Shown: piece by piece, positions 23,151 to 34,016 of the stretch
How positions within the stretch are numbered: the first letter of the stretch is position 1
Layout: each line of letters begins with the position of its first letter
Assembly (NCBI RefSeq): GCF_963583255.1
Contig: NC_084805.1
Location: forward strand, 2,062,560 to 2,126,559
Length of the DNA stretch: 64,000 nt
Direction of reading: 5' to 3'
Source: Pyrus communis
Lineage: Eukaryota; Streptophyta; Magnoliopsida; Rosales; Rosaceae
Translations under genes and position numbers: made by a program
Notes under the pieces: model-generated
What the model saw: only the letters and a program-made list of their open reading frames with translations
Databases searched by the model: none
What the model was told of the DNA's origin: nothing

Positions 23151-25872
23151 ATTTGTTGAAACATATTTGGTTGCAATGCGCAGATGTATTTATGTTTGTT
23201 CAATTAAATAAATTTTACGGTCTGATGGTATTCTTCTTTACTTGTAAGTGAAACGTTTTTTATTCGAATCTTATGTATGAAGAATTCGATACCAAATTAG
23301 ATTGCCTATTGTGTAGCTTTGCCGAACTCCCTCTCTCCTTAATGTAAATATATCATTATACTAAAAAAAAAAGAATAAAAAAAAAAAAATCATTTACATG
23401 CATATATATAAGAAAATGTGATCGAATTTATTGTTAAAAAAAAAGGATAAATAGTGAGGAATGAGTGACATGTCATTTTCTGATTTGATTTTTATGGTAA
23501 TGAAGCCTCCCTTATCTTCTTGTTGATACAACAGTTCAACTTCAACTTCAAATCATAAAGTTTTTTAGGAAGCAAAAAGTCAAATTAAATACTCACGAGT
23601 CTATAAATTAGATTCAATGAAAGTGCACAAAAAATAATAGACAAGCCATGTTAATATGTCATTGTCGATCCATATTTTATGTTATTTTCTTCTTCTTTTA
23701 GTTTGCTATTGGATGTGAACGTCACTAGGATGGCAATGCGTCCATTGACATACCATGACTAATTAATTTACTCATGCAACTTAGATAACAACTTACATGT
23801 ACAAGTATACGGGACGTTTCATGCCAATTAAATACGAATGTGTATAAATACTTATATATATCTTTATTTAATTGACATAGAACGCCAACGTAGTAGTGTA
23901 TTCGTGCATGCAAGTCTTTCTCACAGCTGAAGCTCATAAAGATTATATTATCATTATAGATAATCAACCGACACCATGAATTATCACAAAGTTCTAAATT
24001 ACCTTTCACAAAAAAGGATCAAGGAATTACAGTCAACCTCTTGCTTCATATGTACTACAAACACTATTATGGAACTTTATCACTTCATGTGTACTACAAA
24101 CACTATTATGGAACTTTATCGTTTCGTGTATGTAATATGCATAAAATTGATGTTTGATATGTTCCGCATTTAGAGTTCATTAACAAAAAATAAATCCATT
24201 TATCATAATTGTGTATCAAGTGAGTATCAAAATTACTAGCCCGCATAGAATAAGAGTACCTCGGATGCTCAATTTTGAATTGGTTCAATTAAAAGATGTC
24301 ACGTGTTTCTTTTCTTTTAAAGTTCAAGAGAAATTAAAAAATATGCCTATTATTTTTTAAAACAAAATAAAATATATATTAAAATATCAAACCCCAAATA
24401 AATAAAAATATATAAAAAATACTAAATAGCAAGTACATAAATTTTATCCGTCTAAATAATGCCATAAAAATAATTCGACTTAATTAACATTGTGGTAATC
24501 TCACAATCACAAGTCACAGGTCATGGTCTTTTCAATATACAGTGCATTGAAAAGTTCCCGTTACATTTTAATTTAAATGGAACTTTATATTTTTATATTA
24601 TAGTGTAACGGAACTATTGACAACTTTATTCTTTTTGTGTGTCGGTAATTAATTATCGAGCAGTTTAGCAACAAATATTGTTGGGGGGTATGAACTGCTG
24701 GGCTTTGAGTATTTAGGGCTTTACATGCAAGTTTTAATTTTGGGCTTGGTGGGGCTTAATCCACTAATAGTTTCATCACTAAAACATGATTAGCATCATA
24801 TTATTAAGCTTAAAAAATTAGTTAATGGGTACTTGATAAATCACCAAACATATAAAATTCAAAAGGTAGTATCCTTTTCATCATCAACCTCATCATATCA
24901 CATGAGCGTAGAGAATTCAATGTTCCAAGCAACAAGTGAATTCATTTTCATCATCAACCTCACCAAAAATGAGTACATCACGTTCTTATTTTATTGCTAA
25001 TTTCCCATTGGGTCAAAGATATTGTTTTCTCGTTAAGTAATCACTGATTTAGATGTCAGTTGAATCCAAAATCTGTAGACATTTGGGCGTATCATAAAAA
25101 GCCTACAAGATATAAAGGAACTAAACCTCTTTCGTATGTGAGATGAGTTCAAAACATGCAAACATTTGATCGTATCATTTTTTTAGGAAAATTATTAAGG
25201 TTATCTCCAGATCAAGGATTTTATTTGAGAAATGTTATGAAAACCCCCAAAAGGATAAATTTTTCATGAACTCTTTGCACCTCATATTTAATACAATATT
25301 TTATAATATTTGTATAAAATTTGACGTTAAAAGATAATAGATAATTCATAAAATGTCTCCTTTTATAAATTCTGCATAACATCTCTCTTTTATTTTTCAC
25401 ATAAATTGAAAGCACCCACCTCTAATTTGCGCTCGAAAATAGGGGCGAGCTTTTTCCAACATTTTTTTTTTCCACCGACAAAATAGCATTTCACATGAAG
25501 CAACAGAGCAAGCTCTCAACCCGAATAGAACAATTTTTTTTTAATTTCAAAAATTTATTATTTTAGAAAAAATATTACTTTTTTCGGTCCACTTACAGCT
25601 CTGACAGCTACTGAAAGCTACAGAGACGAAATCAATTCCGCTGCCAGTCTACGGGTCCGAATACATGTGGCAAATCTGGCACTGTTCAATTTTCAACCAT
25701 CTGCACTCCGAATGTCTCTCTCCAAAGTTTAAGGATCAAGTGATTTAGATCTTTAAAATTTGATTTAACGATTAAAAGTAAAAAAATTATTAAAAATTTT
25801 TAAAAGTTATAATAATTTTTTATTATTAGATTGAATTTTAAAGCCCTAAATCACTTGATGCTTAGGCTTTAG
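23151..25872. other. Gene-poor AT-rich intergenic region
   Basis: No supported gene. A 39-bp tandem duplication lies at 24052-24129 (GTACTACAAACACTATTATG per unit). Poly-A tracts near 23365-23390. Short frames lack domains. Confidence 0.5.
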
Positions 25873-26060
25873 ATGAGGGATTTGGATCCTCTTCAAGGCA
25901 ACTGATCGAGATCCTCCTAACTAGTGTTAGTGGACCGTTGAATTTTTATCCAACAGTCCTCTAAAAGTTATAATAATTATAACCGTTGGATAAAAATCCA
26001 ACAGTCCACTAACACTAATCAGGAGGATCCCAACCAATTGTCTCGGAAGGAATCCAAATT
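25873..26060. mobile_element. Hairpin MITE, ~190 bp
   Basis: Nearly the whole length folds back: GGATTTGGATCCTC at the left pairs with GGAATCCAAATTC at the right, and CTAACACTA / TAGTGTTAG and TTTTTATCCAAC / GTTGGATAAAAA pair nearer the centre (about 25965). Non-coding. Confidence 0.7.
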
Positions 26061-27506
26061 CTTATATGAGAGATTCAGAGAAGATCTCTTTCTAATAAAC
26101 ACACGATTTTTCACTTTTCATATATATATATATTTTTTTTTTTGGGATTTTTCTCATAGCTTTTGCTTTCCAATCGCCACCAGACAAAAACAAGGAACAG
26201 CCAGCTGTGTCCATCAAAATCAGAAAAGTTTCTCCAATGGGAAAGGGACCCACCAATATGAACGTGATTGCGGGACCCACATCATACGTGTTGTTGTGTG
26301 GGCTCGTTATCCACGTGGCTTGAATGTGATTTCAACAAAACCTTCGTTTATCGATTGTAGGAATCAATCATCAAAACCCATGATTCTGAATTACTTTATT
26401 ATTTAATTACCTGAACTTAAAGCCCACAACTTGGAATTTTCTATTGGTCAATTTAGCACTTCTTGTTTTCTGAACCTTCTCGTCATCCTTCTTTTTCGCT
26501 TAAGCATAAGGACTAAATATATCAGCTCACCAAAACTTACACACATTCAATGAAAAAGGGTACAAAATACCGTAACAACAGAAATCTTAAAATCCAAACA
26601 ACAGCCGTAGTCGAGAACGCCAAAACCAAAAAGCCAACAGAAGAAACGTGTCAAAAGACACCTGAGAATGTGGTCATGGGAAGATTGAGGCACCATCATG
26701 CACATCTTCAATTGACCAATTAGAGACATAGTTACAAAAAAATTGCAGCCCGCCGAGATATGACTTGGAGAGTTGAGAAAGAAGGAATCCATCGTAAGTA
26801 ATTCAACAACAAAGAGAGAATTGATGTGAGGGCAAGAGATTTGCGGCAAAGGATAGACCTAACTCCCAAATACAAAACGAGAATTAAGAATAACTAAGAT
26901 AAAAACTCAGAAAAACTGAGATGCAAAATAAAAAAAACAAAAACAAAAACTTAAAGACAAAAAGAATAAAAAAAGATAAAAAATAAGGGGCTGCCACGAA
27001 TAGCCAATGGTATTTGACACGTGTTTTGATTGCTAATGATAGCCACCAACAACAGATGAAAAGTATTAAGAATCCGATGCAAAGAATTAAAATATACTTG
27101 CAATTTGCAAGGCTATGTGTTGGAGATTTTAGCAGTCAAAATCTGGGTGCTATTTGCAAGGTTAATTATTACTAATCCAGCTTTAGCTAGGGTTAGTAGG
27201 ATTAATTGTCAAACCCAAAGTCAAATTGTTGTTTCACAAGTAACCAAGTTTAATTGACTAGGTTAAGTTGGAAATAATGTGTTTGACTTCGTATATACAT
27301 GCTAGCTGGGAGTTGCATAATATTCTAACATATTATACCTTTGGGAAATCAGTGTTAATAATCTAATTACTTATAACTATTTTCACCAAGCGTTGCTAAA
27401 AAACGTTTACGAATATCCTTTTCTCTCCGTATGTTTGTTCGTATTTATATACTTGTGGCGATTGAAACGTCAAGCGGTTAAGTGTTGATTTTGTCAATAA
27501 AAATAA
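26061..27506. other. Intergenic, no gene seen
   Basis: AT-rich, with A-rich runs around 26930-26985. No recognisable domain on either strand. Confidence 0.45.
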
Positions 27507-27650
27507 GAGTGTGATATCCACACACATCTTTTTACTTCTTATACATTATTTGTTAAGTTCTGTCATTTAATCTTGATTAATTCAGTTGGTCCGACGACCG
27601 CAAATTAAGAGGGTGTGTATGAAGTAAAAATGAGTGTGTGGATAGCACAC
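27507..27650. mobile_element. Small TIR element (MITE), ~145 bp
   Basis: GAGTGTGATATCCACACACA at the left and, on the minus strand, GGTGTGCTATCCACACACTC at the right form imperfect terminal inverted repeats that extend through TTTTTACTTC. Non-coding. Confidence 0.65.
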
Positions 27651-28025
27651 CACTAAAACTAAAATGAAACAACGTCTTATCATTTGATTGGTGACTTGTT
27701 ATGTATTTTATAATCATCTGATTTAACATGGATTGTTTGGGAGATGATCAAGTAAATACCCAAAATAAAATGACTTCGAAATGCAGCATGGAAGAATGCC
27801 AATTGATGACTCACACAAATAGAATAAACACCAAGGGAGGGGGGTTTGGGACGAGCATAATTGAAAGATACATAGTCATTGCCCATTAAAACAAGAAGCA
27901 ATAAGTAACTTTGTCCATCCCCCAATAGGATTGTTTCCCTTGAAGTGCAAACCATCCCAAGCCTGTGTTGTTTTGCTCGTGCACGAAAAGGTGATTCCTG
28001 GCCAATAAGGTTTTTCGTTCTATGA

Positions 28026-28333
28026 GGTACCGTTTGGTACGTGGGACGGGACGGAACAGAGTGGGACAAGGCGTTCCGTCCCACGTTTGGTGCGCCTAAA
28101 ACAGGTGGAACGAGCTGTTCCACGGGACGAGTTTTGGGTGAATTTTTCGTTCCACCTCACCTCCCTGGAACGACTCGTTCCACATCCGTGGAACACAAAA
28201 TTATAACATCTCCGTCTCCTTCTTCTTCCTCCTTGTTTCCATCCGAGGGCATCTTTGCTCCCGCTCTGTTCCGTTCCGTCCTGTCCCGTCCCATTCTGTT
28301 CCGTCCCGTCCCGTCTGCATGCCAAACGATACC
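28026..28333. mobile_element. TIR DNA element 1 (deletion derivative), 308 bp
   Basis: Ends GGTACCGTTTGGTACG and, on the minus strand, GGTATCGTTTGGCATG. TGA flanks both sides (28023-28025 and 28334-28336). GGGACGGGACGGAAC-type repeats fill the subterminal parts. Its interior matches both arms of element 2 but lacks that element's captured gene piece. The 3-bp duplication suggests a PIF/Harbinger-like origin; superfamily uncertain. Confidence 0.7.
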
Positions 28334-28336
28334 TGA

Positions 28337-29136
28337 GGTACTGTTTGATACGTGGGACAGGATGGAACGGAGTGGGATGAGGCGTTCCGTCCCATGTTTG
28401 GTGTGCCTAAAACGGGTGGAACGTGCTGGTCCACGGGACGAGTTTTGGGTGAATTTTTGTTCCGCCTCACCCCCTGGAACGACTCGTTCTACATCCGTGG
28501 AACAAAAAATTATAACATTTTAAGACAAAAATGCCCCTCTCCCATTGTCTCTTTCCTCATATCTCAACCTCTCTATCTCCTTTGTCTTCCTCCTCGCTTC
28601 CATCCAAGCCTAGTTTTCCATGACATCTTTTAATATTTAGAAAATGGGGAAGTCATCCAAAGACAAGAAATCTAAGAATTTGGGGAAAGGAATGGTCACC
28701 TCCGTCCAAATCGCCTTCATCGTCAATTGATACCTCTGCAACAACTACTTGGTAACCTGCTCTTTTTTCAGAACCGAAGCTTCGTCCCTCATCGCCAATT
28801 CGCCGATTCAAGAGGTACCCACTTGGTTTTTCCTGACGATTTGTTCGAAATTGGTCTGAAAGATTTCTTATTTGTCTGATTTGGGATTTGGGTTTTTCTG
28901 TTTTTTGCAGGCGCCGAAGAGTTTGCTAAGCGTGATGAACACTTACAATGCAGGCGGAAGCCCCGCAATCTCTGCACCTCCAGCTGTGGCTCCGCATTTA
29001 TTCGATCTTTTGGTTCCGTTTCCGTTCAACGCGTATCAAACGCAGAACGAAACAACCATCCTATTCCGTCCTGCACATGCCAAACATACACGGAACCTCC
29101 GTTCTGTCCCGTCCCGTCTACGTACCAAACAGTACC
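28337..29136. mobile_element. TIR DNA element 2 carrying a host gene fragment (Pack-type), 800 bp
   Basis: Begins GGTACTGTTTGATACG directly after the TGA that ends element 1. It ends, read on the minus strand, GGTACTGTTTGGTACG. The left 170 bp closely match element 1. The interior (28644-29000) is a fragment of a spliced host gene. No transposase is present, so it depends on one supplied in trans. Confidence 0.7.
28644..29000 (+). pseudogene. Captured host gene fragment, LisH-like N-terminus
   Basis: ATG at 28644 opens MGKSSKDKKSKN, followed by TSVQIAFIVN, an in-frame TGA, YLCNNY and FRTEASSLIANSPIQE, ending at a donor (GAG|GTACCC, 28814). A 96-bp intron with TTTTTTGCAG leads to a second exon from 28911 reading APKSLLSVMNTYNAGGSPA. 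The pattern resembles the LisH-type dimerisation motif at the start of some plant nuclear proteins. The middle of the parent gene is missing. The TGA replaces an expected Arg CGA. The name is recalled from family resemblance and is not certain. Confidence 0.55.
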
Positions 29137-31709
29137 AGAGGATCGCAGGGACGGGAAGGGGGAGGGGAGGGGAACGTCTATTGTACAAATGCGTACACTT
29201 TCTTTGCAAATAGGCTATTTTCATTACTCAAATCCGTAATTTTTCGATCACAGAAGAATAACATTTCCGTTGTGCCAAAGCTTGCCTACTGGTTTGCGCA
29301 TGCACCTACTCTGCAAAAAGAGTGGGACAATTTGGACAACTGCATTGTATTTGTATTGCATTTCATTTGGTTGAGTTGCTCAAAAGAAACCTAAAGCCTA
29401 ACAGGCCATTCCATTAGTCCCCTCCGTCAAATAAAATACTATTACAATTTCTTTGCAACAATTATTGGTTACTAGCTTTTGCCTTTTTTTTTTACTCTTT
29501 TTCTTTACCCTTTTCTTCAATACTAAGTAATTCACTATTGATGCTTGCATAGCAAAATATAATTATACTGAAGTAAAAGGCAGCTGCTTTCTGAGGTTTT
29601 TTTTAATTCAAGTTACTATTCATTAACTATGTAGCGATGAAATTAACAACTAGTCTAAAGTCGAATTGGTCCAAGGAGATGCGAGTTGTTTTAATTATAG
29701 TAAATTAAAAAGAAACATAATATGTCGACAACTAGAGGTCATCAAAAAATCATTTCAAGAGCTCAATTGAAGAAAAATGTTGAATGATGAGTCCCACATC
29801 AGAAACATAAATAAATGACATACATTTTATCATTCAAACCCTAAAGAGTATCTCAAATTGGCAAATTCTAACATAACTAGTAATTTTTGACATGAAAAGT
29901 ACTTTTAGAGTTTTTGGAGTCCGTTTTCAGTTTCAGATATCTTTCCGGTAAAGAAACAACGAGACAAAGAAACTCATCACATTGCCACGACCCATGATGG
30001 ATTTCTAGTATTTGAGGTCGTTTATGGGTCAAAAATATATTTCAACCATTTTGGCTATTCCTTTACTTTGTCATTTTATTTATGTTTGCTATTAGGGTTT
30101 CGTAGAATGTACTTTCCCATTCGATGTCATTTTTCTGTTTAAGATACTTTCTCGAAAATGAAACGGCAAGATGGATTAAGCTTATGGCCTGGCCACAGCC
30201 TAAGATGGATTTCGAGCGTTTTGAGTAGTTTAATAGGTCAAAAACAGATTTGAACTATTTCGGCTAATCTCGTATTTTTTTTCCCGTTTTATTTCTTTTT
30301 GTTATTAAGTTTCGTGATACTTTATACTCTATTTTTGGGGTTTTATTTCAATCATATCTTTTCATTCCATTATCAATAAAGTTGAGAGCTTCTCTCAATT
30401 CTCTAGTGTTCTGAAACTTAATCCAAGGACGGCCGTTTGCGATCTCTTTATCTATAACTTTCGTCGTGTCAATTATTTTGATCATAAAGAAATTGATTTC
30501 TCTCTTAATTATTAAATTTGAATTGTTTTTTTTTCCCTAAAAGTTTGATGTTATCAAAAGCTTACATTTGAATTTTTTTTTTAATTAATAGCACACATAG
30601 TTGATAATATATAATGTGAATGATATTTGTTTAGTGACGTTTTGTCTTTAATTTTATTAGAGAAGGTCGTAAATTGAATTTACATACAAAAATAGTAACG
30701 TATAATAAGAACATATCGATTGACATTCACATGTACATTCTCCATAGTCTCTTCGTGTTGGTGAATCTGTTTGATTGTGGCCACGGGCAGAGTGAAATTT
30801 CCTCATAACCTCTCCCGGCTCGAAGGGGGTAGATAACATTGACTTACCATCAGTTGTCTCCCCTTATCACAAAAAATAAAAATGTAACGCTTTAGTAGGA
30901 TCTTATACCATACCTTTTAAGAGCATATAAGCTATTGATAACATCAAAAATTAGAGGAAAAGAAACAATCAAACTAGAGAAAAATCTAACGTACTTTGGA
31001 ACATTAAAGGAATTTTACAACTAAAATTAATTATAGCATAAGAAATGAATAAATAGGAGCTGATTGTACTGCTTTCAATTTACTATACACTTTTTGTTCT
31101 TATGTGGACAAGTATAACTTTGGTATTAGTCATACTGAAAATAATATATTTTCTGTCTTTTCCCTCCAAAAAAAACAATCAATGTCTCTCTTTGCGTGTA
31201 TATATATACATATTAGCATATGGCTTGTGACAAACTATCGTACATTTATTTGGTCTACATATATATATATATATATATATATGTAGTACACAAGCAATGT
31301 TGGGTACGTGCTATGTACACCTTATAAATCTGAGAATTATCTTTTACATACACCCTATAGTCTACCTCGTCCCCTCCAGCACGATGCGCGACTTGCATCC
31401 CCACCACCCCCGCCTCTTCCTTCTCCCCCTCCTTTTCCATTACCTCGTTCTGCTCGCCACTACCCATGTGCCCTGCCTCATTTCCCTCATCTTTCTTTGC
31501 TGTCTCTTTTCCCTGCCTCTCTCTGTTTCCCTTACCCCCGTGTCCTACCTCCACTCCCCCGCCTCATCTTTCTCCCCCTCATTTTCCTTTACCTCGCGCC
31601 TCCTCCTTCTTTTCATTGTCCCCTCTCTCACCGTTATTTGCAAGCAACCCACAACCGCCATTTGATGAAAAAGACTTTCTTCTTTCTTATATTCATCTCC
31701 ATCTTCATT
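29137..31709. other. Gene-poor region with LTR-like and low-complexity sequence
   Basis: No intact gene. 29880-30440 has two diverged copies of a GATGGATTTC...GTTT..GGGTCAAAA motif and ends in sequence resembling the 3' part of an LTR (CAATTCTCTAGTGTTCTGAA). A (TA)n tract lies at 31258-31283. 31370-31640 is pyrimidine-rich; its long open frames come from that composition. Confidence 0.4.
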
Positions 31710-32640
31710 GAGCTGTGCTGGCCGACACCTGGAAGATGACGAAGTTATAAAGTGTGATAATGTATAAAATGTGAATAAATTTAAACCTAAAAGTGCCTAT
31801 AAACACGAGTATGTGGTGAGCGGTTTTGAACTCATTTCACATGTGATACAGAGCATAAGAAAAGTACAATGAGGTAAGATAATAATTATACCATCACAAG
31901 GAGCCACCTGAACTAAGAAGTGTCACTAGTCCTCGTCGATACGAAAGTTTGCTATTAGAACCTGGATGGGTGCAAAAGTAGAAATTGTGAGTGAGCACCA
32001 CAAAGATTTTCAAAATCATTTCAATTATCAAAGGTAGTAACCCCTCGCCGTAAAACCTGTATAGTTTTCAGAAAATCATACTACGTATAAATATGAAATC
32101 AAAAGTATACTAACAGTAAATCTAGAAGTTTACCACAACTCAACATCTCAATAGCAGTATAATTAATCATATGCTTAATAACCCATACTAACACGCAAGT
32201 TAGAGTCACCTATGGTGACATGTACGACTGCACCCATATCTCATCATTCAATGCTAGTACATAAGTTAGAGTCATCTGTAATGACCTGTACGACTCATCC
32301 ATATCTCATCAATCAATGCTAGCACATAAGTCGGAGTCACCTATGGTGACCTGTATGACTCATCCATATCTCATCAATCAATGCTAGCACATAAGTCGGA
32401 ATCACCTATAGTGACCTGTATGACTCATCCATATCTCATCAGGTGAGATTTAAACTTATGATTTTGGTGGTTAAATGTTGGCCATAAATCAATGTGTGAG
32501 GAATTGAGAGATTGAAGTAAAGAATCGTAAATAATGATGGTTAATTAAACTAATATTTAGTTGGACTTGTTCTCGATAATTATTCCCGAAATAAATAGTT
32601 TAGGAGTGGGGTATTACAGATTATGCATATTTCGCCATGT

Positions 32641-32671
<31 letters not shown>

Positions 32672-33977
32672 GTATATACTGGTTAATGCTATGACATGGT
32701 TGAGTATTAGATTGCATCTTGGCATATCCATATGTATACTACCTGTAAGCAATTACTATGAATGCTTTGAAGTGGTAAGAGGAACGAATGACGCACAGGT
32801 AAGTTCAGGTAAGTTTATGGTGTTACTTGAAATGATCGAGTTATGGCATAACTATATTTATACTTTAGGCAACTCCGACATTGTCGTACAGGTTGTAATA
32901 ATAGGCAACTATGACTCTATCGTATAGGTTGCCTAGGAGTCGTACATGTTATAATAGATGCAGTTAGAGCTCATAAACCTGCACCCCGGTGTTAGTGCTC
33001 CTACTTGTGGCCAGGGCACAGCCCTTCACGTGATGTTCATCTCTCGCACCTTACATTCACCTTGGATCCAATGTAGGTACACAGTCATGTCGTACAGACC
33101 ACTGCAGATGGTTCCAACTCATAGGTGACCCGCGATTATTCACACAATCTTTACGTGATCGTAGCACTTCAGCGTACTTATTTACACCCAGTCATGTCGT
33201 ACAGACCACTAAAGGTGGTTCCGACTCGTGTGCAGGGATATGTGATGAGCTATGGGTTTAGCCGTACATGCCACAAGAGGTGGATCCGGCTGACATATTA
33301 CTTGGATATTGACTGATGAGATATGAATGAGTCGTACAGGTCACCATAGGTGACTCTTACTTATGCTAGCATTGATTGATGAGATATGAATGAGTCGTAC
33401 AGGTCACTACAGATGACTCCGACTTATGTACTAGCATTGAATGATGAGATATGGGTGCAGTCATACAGGTCACCATAGGTGACTCCGACTTGCGAGTTAG
33501 TATGGGTTATTAAGCATATGATTAATTATATTGCTATTGAGATGTTGAGTCATGGTATACTTCTAGATTTACTGTTAGTATACTTTTGATTTCATACTTA
33601 TACATAGTATGATTTTCTGGAAACTATACAGGTTTTATGGCGAGGAGTTACTACCTTTGATAATTGAAATGATTTTGAAAATCTTTGTGTTGCTCACTCA
33701 CACTTTCTACTTTTGCACCCCTCAAGTTCTAATAGCAAACTTTTGTATCGACGAGGACTGGTGACACTCCTTAGTTCAAGTGGCTCTTTGTGATGGTATA
33801 ATTATTATCTTACCTCATTGTACTTTTCTTATACTCTGTATCACGTGTGAAATGGGTCAAAAACCGCTCACCACGTACTTGTGTTTATAGGCACTTTTAG
33901 GTTTAAATTTATTCACATTTTATACATTATCACACTTTATGGCTTCCTCACCCTTCAGGTGTCGGCCAACACAGCTC
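31710..33977. repeat. Large inverted repeat (palindrome) of LTR-like sequence
   Basis: The left arm 31710-32442 (733 bp) is the reverse complement of the right arm 33313-33977 (665 bp), with an 870-bp spacer. The outer ends are GAGCTGTGCTGGCCGACACC and its counterpart GGTGTCGGCCAACACAGCTC. The arms differ mainly by one 65-bp repeat. The right side continues to 34016 as GGGTCGGGGTGTGTTA, which resembles the end of a plant Ty3/gypsy LTR; the left side lacks this end. The arms therefore look like two opposed partial LTRs. Confidence 0.8.
32190..32442. repeat. 65-bp tandem repeat, left arm
   Basis: About 3.8 units, each with CATCCATATCTCATCAATCA and GAGTCACCTATGGTGACCTG. The mirrored right arm (about 33313-33520) has one unit fewer. 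More diverged relatives of the motif lie in the spacer (33080-33270). Confidence 0.8.
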
Positions 33978-34016
33978 GATTCGGAGTCCTAGTGGACATT
34001 CCGGGTCGGGGTGTGT

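Noticed and set aside
28041..28523. 160-codon open frame
   Set aside because: It lies across the two TIR elements and translates their GGGACGGGACGG-type repeats; it is a by-product of the transposon ends.
31297..31739. Long overlapping open frames in a pyrimidine-rich block
   Set aside because: Several frames are open at once because the sequence is C/T-rich; the translations are low-complexity Pro/Ser/Leu with no domain.
32190..33520. Regularly spaced repeats, considered as a CRISPR-like array
   Set aside because: Units are contiguous 65-bp tandem repeats without unique spacers, in a plant LTR-like sequence.
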